From: Psoroptes ovis
Lineage: Eukaryota; Arthropoda; Arachnida; Sarcoptiformes; Psoroptidae
Direction: 5' to 3'
DNA: 64,000 bases
NCBI GenBank assembly: GCA_002943765.1
Contig: PQWQ01000009.1
Coordinates: 1-64,000 of the forward strand
Part shown: positions 25,487-37,762 of the stretch, piece after piece
Layout: every line of letters starts with the position of its first letter
How positions within the stretch are numbered: the first letter of the stretch is position 1
Notes under the pieces: generated by a model
Seen by the model: only the letters and a program-made list of their open reading frames with translations
Databases searched by the model: none
Told to the model about the DNA's origin: nothing
Made by a program: the position numbers and the translations under genes

Positions 25487-25496
25487 CACCCCCCGC
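25487..25496 (-). other. BEL/Pao polypurine tract
   Basis: On the element strand the last internal bases before the 3' LTR read GCGGGGGGTG, the purine-rich plus-strand primer expected at this spot. Confidence 0.7.
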
Positions 25497-25530
25497 GAAT
25501 AGGCCCATTTCTTTCATCGACAGTGAATAA

Positions 25531-26757
25531 TTAATTAATATATTGACCGATTTCACATTGATCATTACGGTAGGGGAGACGAATGGTTCCCTTGATTGGA
25601 ACGATACTTTCAGCTCCATCCTTCAACATCTTTATTTTAAGCGTTCGAACAATGCCATCAGTACTGGGATAAGTTTCCAAAACTTTGGCAAGAGGCCAAT
25701 CTTTTCTTTTTGTTAATAATTTTGGTATCATAATAAGATCGTTTGGTACGATTTTTGTTTCCAAGTTTGGTTTGACGTTGCTCAATTCATATAGGTATTG
25801 CGATTTCCAAAATTTTTCAAATAATAATCGTAATTGAGAATGGCACTGCCAGTGTTTATTCAAATCCACATGCTCATTATCGACGAATAAGGGGTACATT
25901 TTTCGACCGAAACACAATTCAAATGGCGTTATGTAATTGTCATTATCGTCGGCAATTAGGGGTCGATTATTCACGACCGCTTCGATTTGTAATAAAACGT
26001 TGCGAGCTTCTACATAAGATCTAAATTTATTTTCATAAATATTCAAACATCGTTTTACAGTACGAATCATACGCTCCACTGTACCATTGTACCAAGGTGA
26101 GTGTGGCGGAGAGAAAGACCAAGATATTTTTCGTATATCGTTTTTACTGATAATCAACAAATGTGATTCGATGTGGCGTAATTCTTTATGTGCTTTGACG
26201 AAATTCGTACCGTTGTCGCAAAATATTTTCATAGGTGTTCCCATATTCAAGAATATGTTATTAAGAGCGATGAGGGTATCAGTGCTGGACAGTGAATTGA
26301 TGACTTCCATTTTCACCATGCGCGTCATGAGACATGTCCCAATCAAGCCATAAAATTTCTTATTATTAACGTAATATAGAGGGCCGAAAACGTCAATGCA
26401 AATATTTTGAAAAGGCAACGAAAAGGTGAGTCTTTCGTAAGGCAAATTCGCCAATGGTTGATTGATTGGTTTGCCTTTCATCTTCTGACAGTCGAAGCAA
26501 GACCGGATGAACTTTTTTACTATTTTGTAAAGACCTGGGATGTAATACTCTGCTCGGATATCAGCCATGGTGGATCTAACGCCACCATGCATTATTTTGA
26601 GATGATGATGTTGTACCAGGGCCAAGGTTACATTCGATGTCGTCGGTATCCAAACGGGTTTATAATTTTCATTTCTAGTGTCAATTCGAACAATTCCATC
26701 AATATAGGTGAATGGTACTTGCAATAATTTAGTGTCATGTCCGAATTGTGCAATTTA
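25531..26757 (-). CDS. BEL/Pao integrase region (frame-shifted from pol)
   Basis: The frame is open from about 26757 to 25531; the coding part carries an H2C2 zinc-binding integrase domain (HHHLKIMHGG...SCFDCQ), a DDE integrase core (CIDVFGPLY, FCDNGTNF, PWYNGTVERM with the catalytic Glu) and a C-terminal DUF5641-like region (PNDLIMIPKLLTKRKDWPLA). It is in the -1 frame relative to gag-pol and overlaps that frame by about 130 nt. BEL elements normally have a single long frame, so this is most simply one indel between about 26630 and 26757. No slippery heptamer is evident. Confidence 0.85.
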
Positions 26758-29700
26758 TAAATTAAGTTCCATTTATCGTTCGAGGTTGACTCGGGCAATA
26801 ATTTCGATACAAAAGAAAACATCTGTTCAATAGTGGTCAATTTAGAGAATTCATCAATTCGATCAAAAAATTCAAGATGCTCAGCGGACTGGGATGAAAC
26901 ATAATAAATAGGAAAGCAGCTCGTCGTTGTATCAATAATCATATTTTCAATAATAAATCTAAAATTTTTCAAAAAATAATCGGTACTGATGATGCGGCTG
27001 AATAAATCGCTCGGGTTCTTACGTCCCTGTATATGGTGAGCCGAGATATCATGAACATTCAAAATTCTCATAATACGAAACAATTTTGCTGCGCTGCTTT
27101 TCTTCTGATTATTCGGCGACGATTTTAATCTATGCAAATTAATCATTGAATCGGAAAATATGGCCATGCGGTTTTTGAAATGATTCCGTAACTTTGCCAT
27201 TGCGCGACATAATTCATCCAATGCTGTTAGCTCGAGCTCGACAATCGTTTTAATTTTCGTAGGCGCAAGCTTAGATTTTCCGAGCAGAAAATGTAAACAA
27301 TCTTTCTTGTCTTTAACATATATGACGTAACCATAAGCAACATCTGAGGCATCAGCAAAGCCGCACAACTCTCCATCTGGAAGATGTCGCTGTAGTTCAA
27401 GATCAAATAATTTCTTATAATCGACTAAATGATCATTAATTTGTTCAATAATGTCAGGAGGCAACGGATCCTCCCATTCTGTGTTTAGCACTTTACGGAA
27501 TAAAACACGTAATTTGAGCTTCCACGGATCCAGATATCCGTATGGATCGAAAACTTTACCGATGATTGATAATAAATCTTTTTTCGTTTCTACTTTTCCA
27601 ATATCTGGTAATTTATTTTTCAATGTGTCGTTTTTCGGATTCCAATAAAGACCAAGAATTTTCACGTTATGATTAGGATCAATTTCACTGGAGATGAGTT
27701 TCGAATTTGAACATATTTTGTGCATCTTAAAGCCAGCATTTTTAAAAGAGCTCTTCAATCTTTCAACAGTATTAAACAATTCATGTTCATCATCGCACGA
27801 AAAGATTATGTCATCCATGTAAATTGCTTCAGCTATATGATTCAAATTGTCAGCACCTAACAAATGTTTTACGACAGCCGATAATATTGCCGGGGAAGAT
27901 ATAAGGCCAAATGGAAGGGCTTTCATCTGGTAGATGCAGGTTTCATCGTTTTCATTGATCCACAAAAATTTCAGGAACTTGCGATGTGCCGGATCGATAA
28001 AAATTTGGAGGAATGCCTTGGCTAAGTCTGCTATGAATGCAAAGGCGCCGATTCTAAACTTAATCAAGTGCGTCAGTACGTCTAAATTTTCAGTATTTCC
28101 TTTCCATAAGTATTTGTTCAATGCATCATACCCAAAGGAGCCATTAAATACAACACGTAACGGAGTAGATGCTGAATCACGCAACACCGGGTGGTGTGGC
28201 ATGAAATATCCTTCCACATCATAAATCTGCTCAGCATATCCGTCCGACACATACGATAGTAATTGTTTTTCATATTCTTGATAGAAACCGTTATCCATTA
28301 ATCGTTTTTTCAACTTCTTTATGGCATTCAAGGCAGCGTAGTAATTGTTTTTTGGCATGACGTCGGACAGGAATGGTAATCGTACGATATAATGACCGGT
28401 ATCCATACGTTCGATTTCAATATTTTCATCTTCATCGGATTCAGATTCTACATCCAAGCAATTGATGGATTTGTTGTCCATATCGTTAACGTTATTCTTG
28501 ACTTTGTACCGAATTGTTCCAAATTTAGTGACTAGTTCATTGTAATCAGGTTCGCCTGGAAGCAGACGCCCCATTTGATCGGTACCGAGTATTATTAAGG
28601 ATTCATCTTTCAATGATACAACGAATGGCTCGATCAATACGTTGACATTTCCACTTTTAATCATCAATTTCGATTGACGAGTACTTAAACTTTGGTTATT
28701 GAAGGCTGGCGAAGACACACTAACGAAACATTTTTTATCCACTTTGGGTTTATCAGCAATAAGATGTTCATCTATCAGAGTTATATTCGATCCGTCATCC
28801 AATAATATACGACATTTTTTACCATTGCAATAACCATGAATGTAGGGTTTCGAATCATCTCGACTTATACTTTGCACTTGAAATTCATTAACATGATTTG
28901 AATCTACCGATGGAGAGACGACTTGGGTTTCGGCGAAGAATTTGCTTTTGCTGAAAGCAGCCACGGTGAAATTATTCGACTTGGTTGATTCGATTGCAGC
29001 AGATTGGGTTGGCTGCTGTTGCTCGCGATCGATGACTTTTGGTCTTGTCTGCGATAACTCATATACCGGATGCATTACGGTAACGTGTGATCTGTTACAA
29101 ATATTGCAATTGTAATAGTTTTTGGATCGACATTCCTTACCGGAATGTCCTTTTCGCAGGCAATAGTAACATAAACGTTGTTTTCGGATAATATCAGCGA
29201 CTCTTTCAGGGCTGAACTTTGGAATGCAGGAAAATCGCTCTTCATGGATCTGGGCACAGATATTACACGGTATATTTGTTGCTATGGCCGACACGCTAAA
29301 TCGTTCTTTATTTTTTGGTTTGGTCACTGGTTGGTTCCGCTCTCCAATGTTATTGCTATTGCGACCGAAACTGCTAGTATCGAACCGAACCGCTCTTTCA
29401 TAGAGATCGCAAATGAATTCCTTTGTTTGCTTAAAATCAACGCATTCCGATACCAATTGGTGTTTTGCCTCGAAATAATATCGATCCGCCACTTGTTCTA
29501 TTAAGGGATACGTGTCAACGTGAATTGGCAAATTAGACAGGACAATATCAACATTTTCGACGATTATTTTGATGGCTTTCATGTTATCGACATCGAATTT
29601 ATTTCGCACCAACGGTGCGGATTTGATTTGGCGTCGTAATTCTAATACGACGTTGTGCGTATCATCGTATTTGTTACAAATTTCTTGCCATATATCCTCG

Positions 29701-30212
29701 AAAGATAGATTTCTAGCGATCAGGTTTGACAATAATTGATGTGGTTCAGCCTTTAAAGAGGATAACAATTTTGCTAGTTTGGCCATTTCAGGTAGACTTT
29801 TGTTAGTGACGATAGTCGTTATTACCATACGTCGAAAGCATGGCCAAAACACCGGGGATCCATCGAACGTAGGCAAATCAATTTTCTCGTATTCAATTAA
29901 GTTGTTGTATACCGGTGCGGCTGCCGCTGATGTTGATGGTTTACTTTGATTTTGATCGGCTTTACTTTTCAAGTGATCGATATTCTGGTTGATCAAATCC
30001 ATGTATTTGCCTACTTTTTCCAATTCATCAGCTGGGATGTCTTCAGCATCATAAATATATATTAAGTCGTCGTGCAATTTCTGGAGTTCACTTTTCAATT
30101 CATACGCTTTCATAAGATTTTCATTCGCTTTCGATGCCAACGATATCCGGATTCTCACTGATTTCAATTTTTTTGCCAATTCAGTTGCATCGACCTGCTT
30201 CTCATCAGACAT
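26628..30212 (-). CDS. BEL/Pao gag-protease-RT-RNase H polyprotein
   Basis: About 1194 aa from the ATG at 30212. An N-terminal gag helical region (DUF1759-like, YEKIDLPTFDGSPVFWPCFR) precedes CCHC-type knuckles (CYYCLRKGHSGKEC and CNICNRSHVTVMH). An aspartic protease follows (ILLDDGSNITLID; here DDGS rather than the usual DSGS/DTGS). Then come a reverse transcriptase with YMDDIIF at the active site, the Pao-type linker (A17-peptidase-like region) and an RNase H-like segment (LCGFADASDVAYGYVIYV). The last ~35 codons before the stop lie in the overlap and are probably read out of frame. The element is the only gene-scale content between the Runt and ZC2HC1 genes. Confidence 0.9.
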   Translation of the reverse strand: MSDEKQVDATELAKKLKSVRIRISLASKANENLMKAYELKSELQKLHDDLIYIYDAEDIPADELEKVGKYMDLINQNIDHLKSKADQNQSKPSTSAAAAPVYNNLIEYEKIDLPTFDGSPVFWPCFRRMVITTIVTNKSLPEMAKLAKLLSSLKAEPHQLLSNLIARNLSFEDIWQEICNKYDDTHNVVLELRRQIKSAPLVRNKFDVDNMKAIKIIVENVDIVLSNLPIHVDTYPLIEQVADRYYFEAKHQLVSECVDFKQTKEFICDLYERAVRFDTSSFGRNSNNIGERNQPVTKPKNKERFSVSAIATNIPCNICAQIHEERFSCIPKFSPERVADIIRKQRLCYYCLRKGHSGKECRSKNYYNCNICNRSHVTVMHPVYELSQTRPKVIDREQQQPTQSAAIESTKSNNFTVAAFSKSKFFAETQVVSPSVDSNHVNEFQVQSISRDDSKPYIHGYCNGKKCRILLDDGSNITLIDEHLIADKPKVDKKCFVSVSSPAFNNQSLSTRQSKLMIKSGNVNVLIEPFVVSLKDESLIILGTDQMGRLLPGEPDYNELVTKFGTIRYKVKNNVNDMDNKSINCLDVESESDEDENIEIERMDTGHYIVRLPFLSDVMPKNNYYAALNAIKKLKKRLMDNGFYQEYEKQLLSYVSDGYAEQIYDVEGYFMPHHPVLRDSASTPLRVVFNGSFGYDALNKYLWKGNTENLDVLTHLIKFRIGAFAFIADLAKAFLQIFIDPAHRKFLKFLWINENDETCIYQMKALPFGLISSPAILSAVVKHLLGADNLNHIAEAIYMDDIIFSCDDEHELFNTVERLKSSFKNAGFKMHKICSNSKLISSEIDPNHNVKILGLYWNPKNDTLKNKLPDIGKVETKKDLLSIIGKVFDPYGYLDPWKLKLRVLFRKVLNTEWEDPLPPDIIEQINDHLVDYKKLFDLELQRHLPDGELCGFADASDVAYGYVIYVKDKKDCLHFLLGKSKLAPTKIKTIVELELTALDELCRAMAKLRNHFKNRMAIFSDSMINLHRLKSSPNNQKKSSAAKLFRIMRILNVHDISAHHIQGRKNPSDLFSRIISTDYFLKNFRFIIENMIIDTTTSCFPIYYVSSQSAEHLEFFDRIDEFSKLTTIEQMFSFVSKLLPESTSNDKWNLIYKLHNSDMTLNYCKYHSPILMELFELTLEMKIINPFGYRRHRM

Positions 30213-30278
30213 TTTTGGATTCGTTAATGACAATGGACAATCGTTTGACGTAATAATTTTTGATCATTGATGTTTCAA

Positions 30279-30494
30279 TGTAATGATAATAAGGCGGGTT
30301 GTTTGGAGTGATCAAACTTCAACAATTTCAATTCACAAAACTTAATTTTTATTATCAAATGTTGTTGAAACATCAATTGTAATCTCAACAAAAAAAAATG
30401 AAAAATATGTTTTTTTGAAACGAACAAAAAACGATGTGTTTTTACTTTTTGTACTGTTCAAAAAGAACGTAATACCATATGATTTTTCATTACA
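30279..30494 (-). repeat. BEL/Pao 5' LTR
   Basis: 216 bp; on the element strand this is the upstream LTR, 67 bp before the gag ATG. It ends at TCATTACA, followed by the AACTTT flank that is repeated left of 25271. Confidence 0.95.
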
Positions 30495-30500
30495 AACTTT

Positions 30501-32860
30501 ATTGATAAATGAAAATGACATATTTTTTTTTTGTTTCCAGACACACAAAAAATAAAAATTCTTGTTGACAATAAATATACAAATACCATAACAATGATAG
30601 TAATAATATTTATAATTATTATTATCATTATCATTAGGATTAAAAACAATGGTCAAAACACACACACAAACCAATAAATAAACAAATGTAAAATTCAAAT
30701 ATTCATTCTATATATATGAAATATGTTTAACACATTTTTTTAACCATATAAACATATCTATAGGGTGATACATTTCAATGTTTTCAACTACGGAAATTCA
30801 AAAAAAAGGAGAATATTTTGCGACAATGAAGTATGTTTCCACAAATTTTCAATATTCAAATAGACAATACAGATAAAATGATAGCACGCTAATAAATATG
30901 CAAATATACCGGATGAAACAAGCTAAAAACTGTATTACAAAGCTCTATTCATTTCTATATCATGAAAGATGTATCAATGAAAAAATATAATAGGAATTTT
31001 TTTTTCAAAAATTTGGGCAAATATTTATGCCCAAATATCACCATTCCAAAATAAAATTGAATGATATGATGTAAAGAAATGATGATATGATTAATGGTCA
31101 TGGTCTGGTTAATTTTGTGTACTGATAATAACCAAAAAATAAACATAACCAGAAAAAGAACACCTAATATCAACAAGTGTGAAATGCGTTATAATTAAAT
31201 GTTATGAACGTTAGAACAAATAATGACAATAAATAATAATGAATAATATATGGTCTCACTATCATCATAATCGATTATCAATAATAAATCAATATAAAAA
31301 TCAGATGAAACCATTTATCTTAATTAAAAATGTATGCAATAGATAATTCTTATAATTTTGAAAATCACAAAAATTATATTTAGAATAAAATTGTCAATTA
31401 TTGTTATCGTTATTCAGTTCCATCTAAAATTTTTAGCTATCCCACTCAAAAAACCATCAAAAATTAGCAAAAAATCTCTTAGAAACCTTTCGGTATGACA
31501 CTTTTGGCCGTTGACGTAATGGTTTGCGGGTTAGATACGCAAATTAATGCAAAATTATCGATCTTGGCAGATAGAGATTAATATTTAAGGTGATTGCTGA
31601 GTATTTCATGCAAATAAGTAGCTGGAAATTAACTTATAAACATTCATTTAGATAGTTTGTTAGTTCACATATTGTTGTCAAGTAATGATTATGTGTTATG
31701 GGTCATGGTTTGATTCGTGGTCATCGAAGCTTGACCATTAATCGCACCATTGTGATTATATTCATTATCATTGAACGAAATGATAATTTTCGTGGTTTTC
31801 TTTTGCATAATTCAATTCATTTATTGTTTAGGAATTTCATGCAAACTTCTTGAACAATTAAATTTTTTTTCATTTTTTTCTATACAAGATGATGACAAAT
31901 GATTTTCTCTGGCTATCTAGTAATTTTTGGTTTCGGTTTAGGTATTTTTGATTATATACAATTATTCAACAAATTTACATATTTTTGAAAATATATGTGC
32001 GAACCTATTTATGATACGAATTCATGTATGCACAAAATGATAATAAAATCTTTAGAAGAAATAATTTTAGCCACAAAATATTTCGATAATTTTCATCGTT
32101 TATTTCATTGGTTGGTTTCATTTGTACTTGCGATTCATTGAAAAGTTCATTGAAAAATGATGTCATTGATGAGAATTTTCAATGATCTAGGAACCTGAAT
32201 ATATTATGACCAGAATTTAGATCACCATATAGAATAAAAGTTATGGATTCGAAACGGAACAATAATAATGGAAGTATTTGTTTTTTGATTATGTATTCGA
32301 GTAGTTTCTAGGTTAATATTGTAATTTAGAAAAATTTTCTACGACCAATTTTAATCATTCCAATAGTCTCAACAGGAAAAATATTTTCATTTCAGATACC
32401 AGAATTTAATGTGTGTGTGTGTGTTGGTAGCATACAAATAAAAACACACATGAAAATAATGTTTATGGAATTTTTTATCATGCGTGCATGTATAATGTTG
32501 ATCAAAAAAATCTTTACAAATGAAATTCATAAATTCAAACACCGTATCCATTGGTAACTAACACTAAAATGGAAAAACATTTAAAACAAAACAATACATT
32601 CGAAAATGAATAACAATAATATTTTCAATTTTCTTGAATTATTTAGTCATTATTCAACCATTTACAAGTCGTGTACAATGTGAAATTTATGTTTTGAAAA
32701 TTTTTTGAAATTATGAATTAAGATTGAAACAAAATTAATGAAAATGTATTTTTGTATTGTTTTCAGGGTATTTTTCCAAAGATTAATTAAAATTTAAAAT
32801 TTTTTGTTGATTAATGTTTAAATTAGACATTTTCGATTGTCAAATGTTTTAATTCTTACA
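30501..32860. other. Intergenic upstream of ZC2HC1
   Basis: AT-rich DNA without a supported gene. A patch at about 31436-31600 is richer in G/C and shares a short match (AAATTATCG...CTTGG..GATAGAGAT) with the arms of the 12-kb transposon, so it may be a decayed fragment. A short CA/TG repeat lies near 32410-32424. Confidence 0.5.
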
Positions 32861-35800
32861 ATGCATCTTGATGATCAAGAAATAATCATAGAAAATAATT
32901 CAACATTTGATCAATTACAAATTGATAATATCAAAACTGATGATAAAATGATGATTTTCATCGATCAACAAAATGACAGCCAAATGCAAGCTGAAAATGA
33001 TAATCAGAATAAACAAAGTCTAACGCCATGTACAATATGTCAACGTAAATTTCTATCTGATAGATTGGTAAGTAATATTCTAATATTTTCATATATGCAT
33101 TGGATAGTTGAATGATCAATACAGGAATCAATTGAATATTGATCCAAAATTGGGCGTATATTCAATTTAAAGAGACCTAAATTTTTGTATCTCATGCAAA
33201 TTCTTAATGAAAATTTTACACATTTATTTATTCTCATTGTTATTACTCTATACTTATTCAATACTATCACTATCAATCAAGGAAAAACATTTGATTATTT
33301 GTCAAAAAATAAAAGAGAAAAAACGAAAATTATTCGATGCAGCTAAACAACGTGCAGAAAATTTAGATAAAATAAATGGTTTTGTTCCTACTGAAATTAA
33401 TGTAAATAATGAACATGCAACGAATGTAGGAAAATCCAAGAATAATTCAAAAAATTCGACCACAAAATCTGATAATAGTCAAACAAATAATAAAAAACAA
33501 TCGAATTGGCGTCAACAACATCAAGAATTTATACGAACAATACGTGCAGCACGTGGTGTAACAAGTAATATCGATGATGGTGATGATCTCAATAATCAGA
33601 CAAACAATATACCATCTGGTTTTGTTGAATGTCCAACATGTGGACGGAAATTTTCAAACAAAGCAGCTGATCGTCATATTGAATGGTGTGCTGAATCAAA
33701 ACGTAAACAAAATGAACGCAATCAACAAAACAGTAATAGCAATAATAACAATAACCAAGAACGTATGAAAGCTCGTACAAAGGTAAAAAATACCGACTTT
33801 TTTAAAACAAATTTAAAAACTCATACCTTAACAACGAAAACAATATTTATGCCAATGTCAAGTTCACAATGATTTCTTAATTACGAATCGATTCAAGATC
33901 ATATGTTTAAATCATAAATCATATTCGTTTAAATTTTTAAATTTCTTAAAATTTTGATGGGAAGAAAAATGAAATATAATGAGAATGTAGTAATCAATAT
34001 TATTGATTAGATCAATGATTGCGTGCTATTATTGTTTGTGTGCAGAATTCATGAAAACATTATCACTTGATCATTAATATTAGTCACAAACAATTTTTAT
34101 TTTCTTAATAAGAACATTTCAAGACAGTCGTAGACAAATATTATTACATCCTTGAACTTAGAATTCTTTAGCAAAACTTATTTATAATGGGCTCATAATA
34201 TAAAGAAATAATTGTTATGAGAATATTTGCCTTGAATGATCATCTTTGCTAAAAATATTTTGAGATAATTCTAGGCAAAAAAAAAATAATCGATTGATTT
34301 ACTTCTAATCAATCGATTATGTGATCAATTTCGATCGGAATTGTGAATTTATTGAATTTTTTTCATTTCTAATTTTTATCATTAATATAACTTTCATTAT
34401 CATTATTATTATTATTGAAATACAGTACAAACCGACTAAACCTGGTAAACACAGCAACAACAACAGCAATAGCAAAAGTGATAAGAATAAGAATGATTCA
34501 TTAGTACGTTCAAAGTCGATAACAACATTGTCATCGACTGGATCAACAATATCATCAACATCGTCACAATCATCAACAACAATTCGTTCAACATCACAAA
34601 ATAATTTACGACAAAAACAACCAATGATGAATAAGAAGAATAATTCTATTATTAATAAAAATGTTAAATCAAAAAGTTCCGAAAATTTGAATACAAATGT
34701 AGAAAATAATAAAAATTTTAAATCTCCGACTATTTCGAGACGCACAATAGTATTGAGAAAAAATCAAAATAATAAACCAAAATCGATAAAAAAATATTCA
34801 ACAACACCGACACCACCTGCAACAACATTGAATATGAGTAAAATATCCAGTAAAATTGATAGCGGCATTAATCCGGATCGTAATCAAAGTCGTAATACTA
34901 ATCATGAAAAATCAGCACCAATTATGAAATTTAAGGAAAAATTTCCTAATCATCATATGAATAGCAATGCAAAAACAATAATTGATAAATTTCAAGATAT
35001 TGAACATATTTTACGACGAAATTCGATGGCAATTTATGACGATTCACCAAAAACTGTACCAGGTGTTCGTACTGGTGGTATTTCACCGATGACAAAATTA
35101 TCAAATAATAATCGAAGTAATAGTATTAGTAACAATAATAATAATGACAACATTAATCACATTAATAATGATCATAAGTGAGTGTTAATTTTTGATAAAG
35201 AAATATTTTTTCATATGAAACTCGTGACTTTTGGTGTTTTATCGGAATATTAGCACCATTTTTTATTATTTTTGTTTACTAGCTTTGCTAATAATAATAA
35301 TAATAATTGAATTATTAAATTACTTTTTTAATTTTTCATTACATTTCAGATCGAATATTCTATCAAAATCGGAAACTAATTTACAAATGATGGGTGGTGA
35401 TATTAAAAAACGTATCGATCAATACATTAATAGTCTCTATGACAACCAAATATGGTCAACATCGAAAAATAACAATGGTGGTAATGTTTTCACCAATGGT
35501 GGTGGAATCGGTCAACAACCATCACAATCTAATCATATGAATAATCAACGACAACAAAACCCCCACCATCATCCATCGATCGTAGATCAATCGTCAACGT
35601 TGATTAGACAAAATTCTGCAAATAGTGATGAAGCTCGAATGTCAACATCAGATTCAACTGATTCCGGATTAGGTGTCGTTATTGGTAATTATAATGCTAC
35701 TGGTGGCATCAATGGTTTTGCACATCAACTATTGGAAACAGTCGATGAAAGTGATATAAACATAATCAAATCTCGACAATCAAATCGTTCTGGTAGTAAA

Positions 35801-36085
35801 ATAAGTAGACATACATTTAGAGCTGATCTTATTGATTCACCAACAATGTCTGATGTTGAATCATCAACTACAGTAGCAAATCAGCATTTATTACTGCGTA
35901 ATAGTTCATTGAATGATATCGAATTAAATGATAATTTTGTTAATATGAATGATAATTCAATGCATAAAATTATTGAAACAGAAAATAGACCAAAATTTTG
36001 TCATCAATGTGGTACAAAATATCCAAATATGATGGCAAAATTTTGTTATGAATGTGGTTCAAGACGTTTCGAAACGGTCGCATAA
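32861..36085 (+). CDS. ZC2HC1: ZC2HC1-type zinc finger C2HC protein
   Basis: Four exons: 32861-33067, 33282-33782, 34426-35177 and 35350-36085 (stop). GT-AG sites, total 2196 nt, or 731 aa. The first C2HC finger is split by intron 1: CTICQRKFLSDRL closes exon 1 and EKHLIIC opens exon 2. It is followed by the family's KKRKLFDAAKQR linker. The second finger is at about residues 186-205 (CPTCGRKFSNKAADRHIEWC) and the ARTK/YKP junction after it crosses intron 2. The long Ser/Asn/Lys-rich middle is disordered. The C terminus is a compact Cys4 ribbon (FCHQCGTKYP...FCYECGSRR), which I recall as conserved in the family. Vertebrate ZC2HC1A/B are about half this length. Molecular role poorly known. The start is the first ATG in frame; the codons upstream use no ATG. 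Confidence 0.85.
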
Positions 36086-37762
36086 GCAAAAAAACAAACG
36101 ACCAAAAACAATTTAAATACATTGAATACATTATACTCAAAAACTAAATATTGTGCAATACAATTAAAATACAATGACTTACCTATTTAAAAAAATGATT
36201 CAAGTTTATTTGTTTCATTTCGTTATTCATTTATTTATTCTTTTATTTACATTTATCAATAATTATTCTTGATTATTGTTCTTTACATTTGATGATAATA
36301 AAAATTTAATTAAAAATCACTAATTCATTTAAATTGATGTCATAACAATTCAAAAAAACACCGAAATTTACACATGAGAAAAAAGGATGCGGTAAAAGAT
36401 TCTTTTTAAAAAATGAATAAACAAAAATTGTCGCCATCTATTGCTCGAAATAGTACTCAGAATTGTTTTTATTTTTCAAAATTTTTTTAAACGTCATCAT
36501 CATCATCATCATCAATTACATTTTTCTTTTTCGATTTGTTATGAGCAAACAATATTTTTTTCTTTATTTTATTATTGTCTCTATCAATGTTTGCTTTCTA
36601 TTTCATTAGTTTTTATTATTGTTGAGTATTTGCTGATTTCATTTTTCTTTTGAAATGCCAAAGCACCAAAAATATCATATGAATGAATAGATGTTTGAGT
36701 ATTTAAATTTCCTTAGTCAAAAATAATTATTATTGTTGCTGTATTTTCCCAGATTTCTTCCACTTGATTGAAATTTTGACCAGGAAATAGAATTAGAATA
36801 CGGAATTCACAAATATTCCATCATTTCGGTAAGTTTTTAATCAAAACCTAGTCAAAATAATTGAAAAATTCAAAAGCATCGGGCATCGATCGCTTAAAAA
36901 TTTACTAAAACGTTCATGAAAACAAAAATAATTTTCAACTCAAAATCCATAAAGACGCATTTGATTATCGGTTAAATGCATAGAATATGAGTAATAGTAA
37001 ATACGTTTCTTTCAAAGCATCATTTAATTATTATTTTGTTATTATCATTCAAAACAATAATGACAAATTGATTGATAAATGAATACAAACGTCTGTTTGT
37101 CAAATCTAATCAAATCAAATCAATCAATATTAGCGGAAAGGAAAAAAAACAATATACGCCTCGTATAAATGTAAAATTTAAAAGACATTCAAAATTTTAT
37201 TTTGATTTAAGCCAGAAGATTTTTTTTTCTGATACGCATTCATTTCAGTATACAAGATAGAAAATAATCATTCTAATAATATTAAAAATGATATGAATAT
37301 AATATTTACCTGAAAATTTTGCTTAGTGACCGAGACTATATACATTCATTCATATGAATACTCATTATATCTGGTTGTTATTGGTGTTGTTTTTGAATAT
37401 TTTTACGCCAAATCATTCAAATCATTTTTCATTTCATTTTTATTGACATTTGTCATATTTTTTTCTGTACTATTTATTCATTAATATCTCTCAAATATTC
37501 ATAGATATATAAACAATAATCCTTTCAATATATTTATTTATAATTGGTTGGATATTTTCAATGTCCAACGTATGTGTTTTTTGGGTTTTGTTTAACTGTA
37601 ATGTAATGAATATGTGTAAATACGTGTTAATGCATTCTATTTTTTTTTGGACAAACAATCTGATAAATAATTTGTTTCATTTCATTTTCGTTTGATTTTA
37701 ATCATTTGTCAATATTTACATTCGAAAGTTTCAATTGAATTTTGAAAAAAATTTCAAGAAAA
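36086..37762. other. Intergenic between ZC2HC1 and Rab14
   Basis: No supported gene. It contains a GCCATCT motif (36433-36439), a CAT microsatellite (about 36495-36515) and the presumed promoter and 5' leader of the Rab14 gene. Confidence 0.5.

Larger units (their letters stand above)
25271..30494 (-). mobile_element. BEL/Pao LTR retrotransposon, near-complete
   Basis: A 5224-bp element on the minus strand. The two 216-bp LTRs (25271-25486 and 30279-30494) differ at only one base that I can find (A versus C in an A-run). Both start TGTAATGA and end TCATTACA, an 8-bp inverted terminus with canonical TG...CA. The flanks carry the same 5-6 bases (ACTTT, or AACTTT), the expected BEL/Pao target duplication. 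A purine tract (minus-strand GCGGGGGGTG) abuts the 3' LTR. Gag-protease-RT-RNase H and integrase frames lie between. The near-identical LTRs indicate a recent insertion. A primer-binding site complementary to a tRNA was not recognised next to the 5' LTR. Confidence 0.95.

Noticed and set aside
26087..29504. Plus-strand frames across the BEL/Pao element
   Set aside because: Shadows of the minus-strand gag-pol and integrase.
34317..34745. Antisense 142-codon frame in ZC2HC1 exon 3
   Set aside because: Leu/Asp/Cys-rich mirror of Ser/Asn codon repeats; the sense strand has the supported exon.
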